In this document: in pieces, positions 9,850 to 19,421 of the stretch | Position numbering within the stretch: the first letter of the stretch is position 1 | Layout: each line of letters begins with the position of its first letter | NCBI RefSeq assembly: GCF_042611095.1 | Contig: NZ_JBHFPV010000001.1 | Location: 806,001 to 870,000 of the forward strand | Reading direction: 5' to 3' | Source: Meishania litoralis | GTDB taxonomy: Bacteria; Bacteroidota; Bacteroidia; Flavobacteriales; Flavobacteriaceae | Length of the DNA stretch: 64,000 nt | The notes under the pieces: model-generated | The model's database searches: none | What the model was told of the DNA's origin: nothing | What the model saw: the letters and a program-made list of their open reading frames with translations, nothing else | Made by a program: the position numbers and the translations under genes

Positions 9850-10410
9850 TTATTGTTGTGCCATTTCAAGATTAATGGTCATATCGACCTCATCGCCCAA
9901 AGTCGGGGTGTCGCCCCCCACCTTGAATTCCAATCGGTTTACGGTACCGGTCAATTTCAGTCCGGCCTTTAATTTTTTGCTACGTTGGTCGGTAATAATA
10001 CCATTGAGCTTTCCTTCCAAAGTCACCGGTCTTGTAACACCGTGCATGGTCAAATCGCCCGTCAACTTAAACGTTTTCTCCCCGGTCTTTTCAAAAGAAG
10101 TAGTTTGAAAAGAAATCGAAGGGTATGTTTCTGCATCAAAAAAATCGGCACTTCGCAAATGTTCGTTCCTACGGTCATTACGGGTTTCTATGCTCGCGGT
10201 TTGTATATCGACGGTAAACTTAGGTTCGGCAAATGAGTCATCAGCTACCGCGGTAATGTCGAATTCACCAAAATGGCCCTCTACTTCTGAGATCATAAGG
10301 TGGGTAATCGCAAAACCGACCTTCGAATGGGCCTTGTCGGACTTCCATGTACTCTGAGCCGTAAGCGAAGCACAGATGACAAACGATAAAATTGAAATTG
10401 TTCTTTTCAT
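9850..10410 (-). CDS. YceI-like periplasmic lipid-binding protein
   Basis: 186 residues with a Sec signal (MKRTISILSFVICASLTAQS). The mature part is a complete YceI lipocalin-like barrel: WKSDKAHSKVGFAITHLMISEVEGHFGEFD at the start, the FFDAETYPSISFQT central motif, LTGDLTMHGVTRPVTLE, and a C-terminal region with GDEVDM. YceI proteins bind polyprenoid or amphiphilic molecules in the periplasm; their physiological role varies. It is followed on the same strand by the PepSY-type gene after a gap holding only the small ORF, and preceded by the dioxygenase-like gene. Confidence 0.92.
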   Translation of the reverse strand: MKRTISILSFVICASLTAQSTWKSDKAHSKVGFAITHLMISEVEGHFGEFDITAVADDSFAEPKFTVDIQTASIETRNDRRNEHLRSADFFDAETYPSISFQTTSFEKTGEKTFKLTGDLTMHGVTRPVTLEGKLNGIITDQRSKKLKAGLKLTGTVNRLEFKVGGDTPTLGDEVDMTINLEMAQQ

Positions 10411-10465
10411 AGTGTTAAAGATTTTAGTTTAAGATGATTTATTAAATTCTAGATATAGGTTGCTA

Positions 10466-11173
10466 TTAATTATCTTGGGCATCAACGACCAATGTCTTCA
10501 GAAGTGCGTAACCATCTCCAACGTTTCCCCTGATGTCGTCGGCCATGTTCTGTTCAAGACTGTTGCGAAAAATGCCATCACGCTCGTTGGGTACATAATC
10601 GGTTCCCTGATAACGTTCCGTCTTATAAACGGTATCACAAATATCTTTGGGAAAAGCGATTTGCGTCACCAGCAATGACTTCTTTGCCCCGGTCAAAACT
10701 TCTATATGAATATGTGGTGCCCTGCCCCGATAATAGCCTGGAAAGATGCTGACAAACGAAACTTGCCCATTGGCATCGGTTACCTGCCTGCCCCTTAAAA
10801 AATGTTCATGGGTCAAATCTTCACGTTGCATACCATAACCGCCATATTCAGAATAATGGCCTTGGTTATCGCAGTGCCAAATATCGACCAGGACATCGGC
10901 AAGCGGTTTACATGTGTTATGTTTGTTCAAAATGGTCAATGTCGTCAACAATGCAACCCCTTGTCGGTCGCCCACAATATTTTCCCGCACATAATCGGAC
11001 GGCGTTTTGTTCGGAAAAGGCCCTTTGGTTTCCCTTGGGGATGTTTCACAATCATCATCCGAATTGCCCGTAAGTACCCCATCATTATCAGAACTGGTGG
11101 CGGCTATGCCGGTGAGGGCAACAACCCCGCCTAGGGCAACAAAACCTTTGGTCAAAAACTCCTTTCTTTTCAC
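10466..11173 (-). CDS. Intradiol ring-cleavage dioxygenase-like secreted protein
   Basis: 235 residues. The N-terminus (MKRKEFLTKGFVALGGVVALTGIAATSS) is an export signal. The core matches the catechol/protocatechuate 3,4-dioxygenase fold: a GPFPNKTPSDYVREN entry loop, a VDIWHCDNQGHYSEYG segment and GYYRGRAPHIHIEV, which together offer the two Tyr and two His that bind Fe(III). Secreted single-gene members are common in Bacteroidota and do not always degrade aromatics, so the substrate is uncertain. It lies 22 bp after the stop of the TonB-type receptor gene, probably in one transcript. Confidence 0.85.
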   Translation of the reverse strand: MKRKEFLTKGFVALGGVVALTGIAATSSDNDGVLTGNSDDDCETSPRETKGPFPNKTPSDYVRENIVGDRQGVALLTTLTILNKHNTCKPLADVLVDIWHCDNQGHYSEYGGYGMQREDLTHEHFLRGRQVTDANGQVSFVSIFPGYYRGRAPHIHIEVLTGAKKSLLVTQIAFPKDICDTVYKTERYQGTDYVPNERDGIFRNSLEQNMADDIRGNVGDGYALLKTLVVDAQDN

Positions 11174-11195
11174 GTTTTCAAATTACGGTTTTCGG

Positions 11196-13583
11196 TCAAA
11201 ATCTTCGTCGCTGACCCGAATATTGCATGGCTTCACCTTTGCCAAAGCCATAGCTAAAACCCAATGCGATAAAGCGGCCTCGTTGCCTTCTGCTATACAC
11301 TTCGAAATCGTTTTGGGCGATCAGGTCTTCATTGATCCGTGAAGCGAACAAATCCCTAACACTGAAATTCAACACCGCCTTACCTTTCAAAATGTCCTTT
11401 CGCAACCCCAGATCCATGAAAAGAAAATCGCTACGTATACCCTGTACTGTCTTGACCTTGGATCTATAGTTTCCTGTCATTTCCAATTCGAAATCGGCAG
11501 GCAGTTTCAGCTTTGTCATCAGTTTAGAGGACCATTGATCACCATTGAAATCAAAGACCGTGTTTTCAAAACTTCCTTTTCTGTCGAATTGACTGTAATT
11601 AAAATCCCCGTTGAGCGTCATCCAGTTGAACGGACTAAATTTTGCATTGAATTCGATGCCCGTCGTATTGTTCTCCCCAATATTTTCAGGTCGCACCGTA
11701 TTTACGTTATTTTCAAAAACCGATACCCGTTCGATGACATCGGTCGTATAGCGATGGAAGATTCCGAAATTCAACGAAGCTTTTCCTAGAATATAGATAC
11801 TTGTAATCTCATAAGAATCGGTGAATTCGGGTTGAAGGTCAGGATTTCCCTGTCGGATACTGAAGTTGTTACGGATATTGAAAAAAGGATTCAAATCCCA
11901 CAATCTAGGTCTGTAGACACGCTTCGAATAACCTGCCTGCACCGAAATCTTATCGGTGAACTTATACGATGAATGTACACTTGGAAAAAGGTTCGTATAA
12001 TTCTGTTCATTGACCTCATTGGTATTGGCAAGCAAGGTGTTCAAACTGGTCTGTTCTAGGCGCAAGCCCGTCTTGACCCCCCATTTTTTTCCTTCGTACG
12101 ATCCTGTACCATATAGGCCAAGCACATCTTGGTCAAATTCAAAAATATTGGTCAAGCCCGGATCTATAATAAAATTGAAGCCGTTAAAATCGCTCACCTC
12201 ATAGTCGTTGGCCACATCGTTTAGTACATATTGGACGCCTGATTCCAACTTCCATTTTTCTGAAAAAGGCCTGGTATAATCCAACTTAAAAGTGAATACG
12301 GATTCCTTGAAATCAGTTCTTGTCCGTTGTTCTTCATCTTCGGCGTCACCACTGATGGCCGTATTGACAAACTCGGAAGACTGATCTTTTGCGAAAAAGT
12401 TGCCCAATGAGCTAAACACAAGGGTATGATCCTCGTTTCCGTCAAAATCCTTTTTATACTGCAGTTCAAATTGAAGTTTCGGGTTCTTGGCCTCGGTCAC
12501 TTCGGTGCGCTGCCATTCCGAGGTTGTTTGATCGGTGGCATCAAGCGCCGCAAAATCGGTAGTGGAAGGCTGATCTTCAATTTCGAGCGCATAATTGCCC
12601 GAGAGCGTCAATACGTTATCGTCATTGATATAATAATCCGTACCGAGCACAAAATTGTAGTAGGTCTCGTTTCTATATTCTGTTCCGTTTGACAAGATGG
12701 TGGTATTGTTCACCAAATCAACATTTCGGTTTTCACGATCATCGGGCAACTCGCGCAAGCCAAAACCCAACTGACTGAACAAATTGAACTTTTCGCTTCG
12801 GCGGTTCAGGCTCACCCCGATGCTATGCGCATCAGGCGCACCCGTATTGACCGAAACAGAACCGTTGAACCCTTTGCGCTGATCCTTCTTGATTACGATA
12901 TTGATGATTCCCGACGTACCTTCGGCATCATATTTCGCCGAGGGATTGGTTATTACCTCGACCCTATCGATCATGTCGGCGGTAATCGTACCCAAGGTAT
13001 TACCTTCCTCGCTTGCGATTACAGAAGGCTTTCCATTGATCAGAATCTGAACGCCCTGACTGCCCCTAAGACTTATCTGCCCTTCGATATTCACATTGAC
13101 CGATGGTACATTGTTCAATACCTCCAGTGCGCTCGCGCCCGTACTGCTCAAATCTTTGCCAACGTTAAAAACACGTTTATCAAGTTTGAATTCGGTACGC
13201 GATATTTCCCCTTCCACAACCACTTCCTGCAACTGTTGGGCATCTTCCGACAACGCAACAGTACCCAGGTCAATGGATTTGTTCTGAGCGGGTGGCTGCG
13301 CAAATGTTTTGCTTTGAAAGCCCAAAAAACTTATTTCGATATAGAAATCGGTGGCATCGGTCTCCAAAGTAAAACTACCATCTTCTAATGTTGTCGTACC
13401 TTCTATCGGTTTTTTGGTTTCATTATCGGCAACGAGAACGGTCGCAAAACCTATGGGTTGACCACTGGTTTCCTCGATTACCTTTCCGACAATGGCAGTA
13501 GTCTGCGACTGCGCCATAATCTTATCAACCTTCAAAAATAGAAGTCCGAATAGGGTCAGGCTAAAAAGAAACTGTTTGCGCAT
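11196..13583 (-). CDS. TonB-dependent receptor-like outer membrane beta-barrel protein
   Basis: 795 residues with a signal peptide. An N-terminal carboxypeptidase-regulatory-like beta-sandwich (IVGKVIEETSGQPIGFATV, ~25-110) is followed by a plug domain (LDKRVFNVGKDLSSTGASALEVLNNVPSVNV, with LRGSQGVQILINGKPSV) and a long barrel to the C-terminus. The form matches the outer-membrane beta-barrel family common in Bacteroidota. It has no SusD partner beside it, so it is probably not a classic polysaccharide-utilisation SusC. The ligand is unknown. Divergent from a LytS-type sensor kinase across a 189-bp gap, so that two-component pair may control it. Confidence 0.9.
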   Translation of the reverse strand: MRKQFLFSLTLFGLLFLKVDKIMAQSQTTAIVGKVIEETSGQPIGFATVLVADNETKKPIEGTTTLEDGSFTLETDATDFYIEISFLGFQSKTFAQPPAQNKSIDLGTVALSEDAQQLQEVVVEGEISRTEFKLDKRVFNVGKDLSSTGASALEVLNNVPSVNVNIEGQISLRGSQGVQILINGKPSVIASEEGNTLGTITADMIDRVEVITNPSAKYDAEGTSGIINIVIKKDQRKGFNGSVSVNTGAPDAHSIGVSLNRRSEKFNLFSQLGFGLRELPDDRENRNVDLVNNTTILSNGTEYRNETYYNFVLGTDYYINDDNVLTLSGNYALEIEDQPSTTDFAALDATDQTTSEWQRTEVTEAKNPKLQFELQYKKDFDGNEDHTLVFSSLGNFFAKDQSSEFVNTAISGDAEDEEQRTRTDFKESVFTFKLDYTRPFSEKWKLESGVQYVLNDVANDYEVSDFNGFNFIIDPGLTNIFEFDQDVLGLYGTGSYEGKKWGVKTGLRLEQTSLNTLLANTNEVNEQNYTNLFPSVHSSYKFTDKISVQAGYSKRVYRPRLWDLNPFFNIRNNFSIRQGNPDLQPEFTDSYEITSIYILGKASLNFGIFHRYTTDVIERVSVFENNVNTVRPENIGENNTTGIEFNAKFSPFNWMTLNGDFNYSQFDRKGSFENTVFDFNGDQWSSKLMTKLKLPADFELEMTGNYRSKVKTVQGIRSDFLFMDLGLRKDILKGKAVLNFSVRDLFASRINEDLIAQNDFEVYSRRQRGRFIALGFSYGFGKGEAMQYSGQRRRF

Positions 13584-13760
13584 GATCTTACCACTTTAGA
13601 TTAGATATTTCAAAACTCGCACTTTTATTCGACCTTGAGATTCAATTTTCCGTGAACGACCTAGGTTGACGTGCGAACGACGCGCCTATTATCGATATGC
13701 CGTTGACCCTTCTAAATCTGTCGATTACGGTTTTTAAAAAGGGGGACTAACATAAAAACG

Positions 13761-13768
13761 TAATTTTG
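13761..13768 (+). promoter_or_regulatory. Possible -7 box just before the sensor kinase gene
   Basis: TAATTTTG fits the Bacteroidota TANNTTTG consensus and lies 4 nt before the kinase ATG at 13773. If real it would give an almost leaderless transcript. No good TTG -33 element is seen at the expected distance, so support is weak. Confidence 0.3.
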
Positions 13769-13772
13769 AAAG

Positions 13773-14801
13773 ATGACGGCAAAAAAACACTTTTTAAATA
13801 ATACCGGCCAAGAGGTGCTTTTTCAGGTGCTGTTGCATATCGTACTCTTTCTTTTCTTCTCGTTTGACAAAGATGAACCACAGATACAGCAGTTCGAAAT
13901 CGTTGTCTTTATGAATTACGCGATCGGAGCCTTTATTATCAACTATGTTTTGCTTCCTACGTTCTTTTACAAAAAAAAGTATCTACGATTCTTTTTTTCG
14001 GTTGCCTTCATCATCGCGGTGATCATCTTGGTCGAAGAGTTTGTTCTTGAGCAAATCTATTTTCCGGATACAAAGGGAAGATATTTTCCCGGAGTCTTTT
14101 ACTGTCTGCTCGATGTGATGCCGGTAATTACCATTTTGGCCGGTTTTAAATTCGCATGGGATGCCTCGAACAAACAAAGAGAAGTCGATGAGTTGCGCTC
14201 TTCAATGCAGGAAAGCGAACTACAATTCTTGAAATCGCAGATCAATCCGCATTTCTTGTTCAACAACCTCAACAACCTTTATTCATACGCCATCGAGCAA
14301 TCGCCGAAAACACCTTCGATTATTTTGGAACTATCATCGGTTCTTAGATATGTGCTATACGACTGTAAGGAGAAATTCGTGGCGCTTCAAAAGGAAATCG
14401 AACATCTCAAAAACTTTACCCAATTGAACGAGCTTCAAATTGAGGAACGTGGAAAGGTCACTTTTAAAACCCAAAACATCAAACCCGAATTTCGTATCGC
14501 ACCTTTGATCTTGACCGTATTTATCGAAAATGCCTTTAAGCATAGTACGGCCAGCCAATCAAAGGATATAAGGATCGATATCGATATTAAGGTCACCGAT
14601 AACGGAATGTTGGAATTCAAGTGTGAAAATTCATTTCAACCACACGGAAACACCCAAAATCTTTCAAAGGGAATCGGCCTACAGAACGTAAAAAAACGTT
14701 TGCAGATCTTGTACCCCAGTGCCCATGAACTCAGTATAAATGAGAACGATGGACTTTACAGCGTAATTTTAAAAATGCAATTAAAGACCCAAGGCAAATG
14801 A
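13773..14801 (+). CDS. LytS/YehU-type membrane sensor histidine kinase
   Basis: 342 residues. Four hydrophobic segments fill residues ~15-135. A short coiled linker leads to the His_kinase domain with the phosphoacceptor motif QINPHFLFNNLNNLYSYA and a C-terminal ATPase domain (FIENAFKHS N-box, GIGLQNVKKRLQILYP G-box). The stop overlaps the regulator start by 4 bp (ATGA at 14798), so translation of the two is coupled. The genes lie divergent from the outer-membrane receptor at 11196-13583, a plausible target. The signal sensed is unknown. Confidence 0.93.
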   Translation: MTAKKHFLNNTGQEVLFQVLLHIVLFLFFSFDKDEPQIQQFEIVVFMNYAIGAFIINYVLLPTFFYKKKYLRFFFSVAFIIAVIILVEEFVLEQIYFPDTKGRYFPGVFYCLLDVMPVITILAGFKFAWDASNKQREVDELRSSMQESELQFLKSQINPHFLFNNLNNLYSYAIEQSPKTPSIILELSSVLRYVLYDCKEKFVALQKEIEHLKNFTQLNELQIEERGKVTFKTQNIKPEFRIAPLILTVFIENAFKHSTASQSKDIRIDIDIKVTDNGMLEFKCENSFQPHGNTQNLSKGIGLQNVKKRLQILYPSAHELSINENDGLYSVILKMQLKTQGK

Positions 14802-15505
14802 TACGCTGTATTATTATCGAAGATCAACCACCGGCACAGCGGGTATTGAAAAGGTTTATTTCCGAAATCGGAAATATTGATTTAAAAGGTACTTTTTCAG
14901 ATGCCTTGCGGGCCATGGATTTTTTAAAGACCGAGCCTATAGACCTAATTTTTCTGGATATACATTTGCCCAAAATCTCAGGTATCGATTTTTTAAAAAC
15001 CCTGAAGCACAAACCGAATATCATTTTGACCACCGCTTTTTCGGACTATGCGTTGGAAAGCTATGATTATGACGTGGTCGATTATCTATTAAAACCTTTT
15101 TCCTTTGAACGTTTTGTACAAGCGATTTCAAAGATACCCCAACCGACAAGGCAAGCGACGAGACATGAGGGCGAAATAAAAACCCGGCCCACTCCCGATG
15201 TGCTTTTCATTAAATCGGGCTATGAACTTATCAAAATTGAGATTTCCAATATCAACTATATCCGATCGGATTCCGACTATACTGAAATCGTGACCGACGA
15301 GCGAAAATACCTGTCTCAAGAACCCCTGCGCCATTGGACGGAATATCTCGATGACAATCAATTTGTACGGATACATAAATCGTATATTGTAAACACCACA
15401 AAAATTGAAAAGATAGTCGGCAACCAAATCCGTTTGGATAAAAAAACCACCTTGCCGATCGGTAGGGCGTTCAAGGAAGGTTTTATGAAACATGTTATAA
15501 AATAA
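14798..15505 (+). CDS. LytTR-family response regulator
   Basis: 235 residues. An N-terminal receiver domain has the acidic pair in IIIEDQ, the phosphorylation site D54 in LIFLDIHLPKISG, T/A in TTAFSDYA and K in LLKPF. The C-terminal LytTR DNA-binding domain (~135-235) shows FIKSGYELIKIEISNINYIRSDSDYTEI and FVRIHKSYIVNTTKIEKI. It works with the overlapping kinase. The next gene starts 13 bp after its stop and could be in the same operon. Confidence 0.94.
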   Translation: MIRCIIIEDQPPAQRVLKRFISEIGNIDLKGTFSDALRAMDFLKTEPIDLIFLDIHLPKISGIDFLKTLKHKPNIILTTAFSDYALESYDYDVVDYLLKPFSFERFVQAISKIPQPTRQATRHEGEIKTRPTPDVLFIKSGYELIKIEISNINYIRSDSDYTEIVTDERKYLSQEPLRHWTEYLDDNQFVRIHKSYIVNTTKIEKIVGNQIRLDKKTTLPIGRAFKEGFMKHVIK

Positions 15506-15517
15506 AAAACGTACAAT

Positions 15518-16402
15518 ATGAAAAAGCTGAAAAAAGAAGACATCAAACAAGAGGTATTCGACCTCTATGACGACTATGCCCACGATAGAATACCCAGAAG
15601 GCTATTTCTTGACAAGTTATCTGCCTATGCCGTTGGCGGGATTACCGTAGGTTCGCTATTAAGTTTCATCTCGCCCGATTATGTCAAGAAAATTCAGGTT
15701 CGACAAGATGATCCAAAATTAGTATCAGAATTTATTTCTTATGATTCACCCAAAGGCGGGGGCTCTATCAAAGGGTTGTTGTCAAAACCTTCCGATTCCA
15801 AGGGAAAGCTTCCGGGTATTGTTGTGGTTCACGAAAACCGTGGGTTGAATCCACATATCGAAGATGTTGGTCGCCGTGCCGGTCTTGCCGGGTTTATTTC
15901 ATTGGCCCCCGATGCATTGACTCCGTTAGGCGGGTATCCAGGAACAGATGACGAAGGGCGCGAACTACAGCGCAAACGCGACCGTAACGAGATGCTACAA
16001 GACTTTATCGCTGCCTTCGAATATCTAAGAAACCATCCTGATTGTACTGGAAAAGTCGGTGTTGTCGGGTTTTGCTTCGGGGGATGGATCTCGAATATGA
16101 TGGCCGTCGAAGTGCCCGCTTTAGGGGCTGCCGTTCCTTTTTATGGTGGCCAGCCCAAAGAGGATATCGAAAAAATCAATGCCCCTTTATTGCTGCATTT
16201 CGGTGAATTGGACAAGCGCGTCAATGAAGGTTGGCCCGCTTATGAAGCTGCTTTAAAAAAACATGGCAAGGAGTATACGGCCTATATGTACGAAAATGCG
16301 AACCATGGTTTTCACAACGATACCACACCGCGATATGACCGCGAGGCCGCCGAATTGGCCTGGAAAAGGACGATCGACTTTTTTAAGGAGAAACTTGCTT
16401 AA
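15518..16402 (+). CDS. Secreted dienelactone hydrolase family protein
   Basis: 294 residues. The N-terminus has RRLFLDKLSAYAVGGITVGSLLS near residues 25-47, a Tat-like or membrane-anchoring signal set unusually far in. The alpha/beta-hydrolase core carries the dienelactone hydrolase nucleophile elbow GFCFGGW with Cys, an aspartate in HFGELDKRV and the histidine in NHGFHND, completing the Cys-Asp-His triad. These enzymes cleave lactones or esters. It follows the response regulator gene closely and precedes the GH113-like gene. Confidence 0.88.
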   Translation: MKKLKKEDIKQEVFDLYDDYAHDRIPRRLFLDKLSAYAVGGITVGSLLSFISPDYVKKIQVRQDDPKLVSEFISYDSPKGGGSIKGLLSKPSDSKGKLPGIVVVHENRGLNPHIEDVGRRAGLAGFISLAPDALTPLGGYPGTDDEGRELQRKRDRNEMLQDFIAAFEYLRNHPDCTGKVGVVGFCFGGWISNMMAVEVPALGAAVPFYGGQPKEDIEKINAPLLLHFGELDKRVNEGWPAYEAALKKHGKEYTAYMYENANHGFHNDTTPRYDREAAELAWKRTIDFFKEKLA

Positions 16403-16445
16403 CAATATTGTATTCAACGGAAACCACTTGTAACCCATCAAGACT

Positions 16446-18767
16446 ATGAAACTTCGAATGAAGCATCTTTTTTGGGTCATTGCCCCTTGCCTTCTGATTT
16501 TTGGGGCATTCGCGCTTCAGCAAGGTCCTGCGTCACAAAACGAAAATGGCGAGAAAAACGATTCTTTGCCTAGCCGCCGACAGCTACGCCGAAACTTTTT
16601 TCAAAAGCGGGAGGTTTTGGTCGTTTATGGGGCGAAAGAAAAACTACTTACGGACAAGTATCGGATTCTCCTGGATTCTTTGTCTCAAGCCCCGGAAGAA
16701 GATTCAAGAAGAAATATTACTATCAAGTTCAAGGAAGCATCTCTTGTAAGCGATTCCGATATTCAGACCAATATTCTCTTCTTGGTCGGTACTGCGGAGG
16801 GCAATCAGGTCTTGAAACGACTGGTAAGGAAAACCCCATTTGAAATCGGACCGAATAGTATTCGTTTCAATGGAAAGGACTATATTTTCGATGATGCGAT
16901 ACTCTCCGTTGGTTTTTATCCCAATGCCGAAAATGACACGTTGCCCATCACCTTTCTGACGGGAAACAATGAAACCAAAATCCATGCTTCTTTTGAAAAC
17001 AAGGTCAATCAGGGTAATCGTTATTTTTTTCGGCAAAACATGGATTATGAACTCTACGACAACAAGACAAGAACCGTTTTAGGCGATTTTGATGAGCAAT
17101 GGCAATTGGATACCTCTATTTTTTTTGACTTTTCATCGGGAAATGATCTGGCACATAGTTCAAAACATTACGATTTTGTCACACATCAAAATGCAATCGA
17201 TAGCGACACCATTTCAGAACTTGCCGACGAAATCGAAAAAACCACAAGTTCTATATTGGATTTCCTTGGCAAGTCTGATGAAAATCCGAAATACACCTAT
17301 CATATTTATAAAAGTGCCGAAGAAAAAGGCTTGATGACGGGCAATACGGCCCAGGCCCATTTTGAAAGCTCCGACAATTCGGTCCATACGGTCATCAACG
17401 AAATTTATCAGGATAATTTCATCGAAAAGGAAAATGCACTTTTGATCAATCAATTTCTTGACGCCCCAAAATTATCAGCTTTTGAACATGGGCTACCGGT
17501 TTACTTTACGAATCGATGGCAACGAAAAGGTTATCATCACTGGTCGGCACAATTGTTCGCTTCGGGCAATGCGCTCACTTTATCGGAGCTTTTCGACAAT
17601 GAAATCATATCAATCGAATCTCCTTTGATCGTCGATTGTATGTCGGCATCCTTAGTCGATTTTCTATTGAAAACCTGGGGCAGGCAAACATTCCTAAAAA
17701 GGTATACGAACTGGCTACCTTCCCAGCAAGAAATTCAACACCTTGAACCCTTATGGCAAGATTATCTGTCGGAAAAGGCAAGTATTGCTGCTTTAAGGGA
17801 TAAAAAGAAAACCGAACTCCCCTACCTAAAGGGTTTCAACTTTGCCCACGAAGGATATAGCATTTATAACGGGTACGGTTCTAAAAAGGGAACCGAAGCC
17901 ATCGAAAAGCAGCATGAAATGGGTAGCAACGCCATTGCTATCGTACCATATAGCTATATACGCGACAAAAATAAACCGGCCCCTTTTCATTTTAGTAGCA
18001 GCGCAGGTTCAGAAAATGACGAAAGTGTGGTCCATTCGGCCTATCAAGCGAAGCAATTGGGCATGTACAGTCTCTTAAAACCCCAAATCTTCGTCGGGGG
18101 CAGTTGGCCGGGCGATATAGAGATGTCGACCGCGAACGATTGGAAAAAATTCTTCGACTATTATTATCGGTGGATCAGGCATTATGCCTTCTTGGCCGAA
18201 ATACATAAAATGGATGCACTATGTCTCGGGGTCGAATTTACAAAGGCAACCCTTGGCCAGGGCGAAGCATGGCGAAAGATGATACAAAAGACCAGGGGAC
18301 TATTTCATGGCAAAATCACCTATGCGGCGAATTGGGGGCAAGAGTTCGAAAATATCGATTTTTGGAACGAACTTGATTTTATCGGATTGAACTGCTACTA
18401 TCCCCTAAGCAAAAAAGACGATCCTACCGATGCTGAAATGAGGGCCAAGTTCGATACGATCAAAACAAAGATCAAGACCGTTTACGATAGGTTCAACAAA
18501 CCGATTGTCTTCACCGAAATCGGGTTTAGAAGTATTAATATGCCCTGGAAAAATCCACATGCCGAAGGTGATGACAGTTTTAACGAAACCCATCAACAAC
18601 GCTGTTATGAAATCGTGTTCGAAGGCATTAAAAATGAGCCATGGTGCCAAGGTATTCTATGGTGGAAATTTCCCAGTTATCTCGAATACCGCGGTCGTGA
18701 AAACAGTGCCTTCACACCGAACAACAAGAAGGCCGAAATGACCGTACGCAAATGGTTCACGAAATGA
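16446..18767 (+). CDS. GH113-like glycoside hydrolase with a long N-terminal domain
   Basis: 773 residues with a signal-anchor N-terminus (ATG at 16446 or 16458). The C-terminal ~320 residues form a TIM barrel like GH113 beta-mannanase-type enzymes: KGFNFAHEGYSIYNGYG start, GVEFTKA with the likely acid/base glutamate, LDFIGLNCYYPLS, and VFTEIGFRS with the likely nucleophile glutamate, then WWKFPSY. The first ~450 residues are not part of that family. They look like a peptidase-MA-type fold (a segment around HTVINEIYQDN and a later YFTNRW/SLVDFLLKTWG region), but no HExxH zinc motif is present, so peptidase activity is not supported. A glycan-processing role fits the neighbours. Confidence 0.75.
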   Translation: MKLRMKHLFWVIAPCLLIFGAFALQQGPASQNENGEKNDSLPSRRQLRRNFFQKREVLVVYGAKEKLLTDKYRILLDSLSQAPEEDSRRNITIKFKEASLVSDSDIQTNILFLVGTAEGNQVLKRLVRKTPFEIGPNSIRFNGKDYIFDDAILSVGFYPNAENDTLPITFLTGNNETKIHASFENKVNQGNRYFFRQNMDYELYDNKTRTVLGDFDEQWQLDTSIFFDFSSGNDLAHSSKHYDFVTHQNAIDSDTISELADEIEKTTSSILDFLGKSDENPKYTYHIYKSAEEKGLMTGNTAQAHFESSDNSVHTVINEIYQDNFIEKENALLINQFLDAPKLSAFEHGLPVYFTNRWQRKGYHHWSAQLFASGNALTLSELFDNEIISIESPLIVDCMSASLVDFLLKTWGRQTFLKRYTNWLPSQQEIQHLEPLWQDYLSEKASIAALRDKKKTELPYLKGFNFAHEGYSIYNGYGSKKGTEAIEKQHEMGSNAIAIVPYSYIRDKNKPAPFHFSSSAGSENDESVVHSAYQAKQLGMYSLLKPQIFVGGSWPGDIEMSTANDWKKFFDYYYRWIRHYAFLAEIHKMDALCLGVEFTKATLGQGEAWRKMIQKTRGLFHGKITYAANWGQEFENIDFWNELDFIGLNCYYPLSKKDDPTDAEMRAKFDTIKTKIKTVYDRFNKPIVFTEIGFRSINMPWKNPHAEGDDSFNETHQQRCYEIVFEGIKNEPWCQGILWWKFPSYLEYRGRENSAFTPNNKKAEMTVRKWFTK

Positions 18768-18797
18768 AACAAGTACCTCCTTTAAAAACTTAGCGCA

Positions 18798-19319
18798 TCA
18801 TCCCTTTGGGGGAGGTGGGCCATTCCTTTTAGGAAAGGCCAGACTATCGGCCGGGTAGGTCCGTTTCAAATAATCCATTTGGGTTTTGGCCCAATCGATA
18901 ATCATCGCGCGCTGTTCGTCGGATAGATTTGCCTCTGCGTGAAGGCCAAAGTTGGTATACGAGGGCAAGGGCATTTCACCTTCCTCGACCATTTCAACGA
19001 TTTCTTCGAACTTGTGGTTTTGAACGAACAACGGACGCTTGGTGAATTCTGAAAAATTCAAATCTTTTTTACCGTGTTCTATATGGTCGTTGAGCCACCA
19101 AGCTATAGGCTGCACGTTAGAATACCAAGGATATATCGTTTTATTCGAATGGCAGTCGTTGCAGGAAACTTGAAGCAAATGGTTCACTTCGGCCGGTACT
19201 TCGTATTTGGTCGAAATGTCATAGGTAAGGTCGTTCGATTCGTTTTTTTCAGGTCTGAAAAACTGAATGATTACGAACAGAATTACAAGTGCAAGTAAAA
19301 TCTTTTTTAGCATAACCAA
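18798..19319 (-). CDS. Haem-binding domain protein with CxxCH motif
   Basis: 173 residues with one N-terminal transmembrane or signal helix (LKKILLALVILFVIIQFF). The mature domain has CNDCHSNKTIYPWYSNVQPIAWWL, the c-type haem motif and aromatic run typical of the small haem-binding domain family (Haem_bd). Later EMPLPSYTNFG and LSDEQRAMIIDWA resemble the distal Met region of such cytochromes. It likely carries electrons at the periplasmic membrane face. The C-terminus is proline-rich. It converges on the GH113-like gene. Confidence 0.85.
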   Translation of the reverse strand: MVMLKKILLALVILFVIIQFFRPEKNESNDLTYDISTKYEVPAEVNHLLQVSCNDCHSNKTIYPWYSNVQPIAWWLNDHIEHGKKDLNFSEFTKRPLFVQNHKFEEIVEMVEEGEMPLPSYTNFGLHAEANLSDEQRAMIIDWAKTQMDYLKRTYPADSLAFPKRNGPPPPKG

Positions 19320-19421
19320 GGTTCAAATTAAGTTATTATTTATCGGATTTAGAATTTCAAGTTTGCCATAAACTCTGCTCGGTTTAAAGAAGTTCCATCA
19401 ACTTGATATTCATGTATAATT

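Noticed and set aside
12825..13388. Plus-strand ORF of 187 residues opposite the TonB-type receptor gene
   Set aside because: Complement of a conserved plug-domain region; no domain, signal or start-site support.
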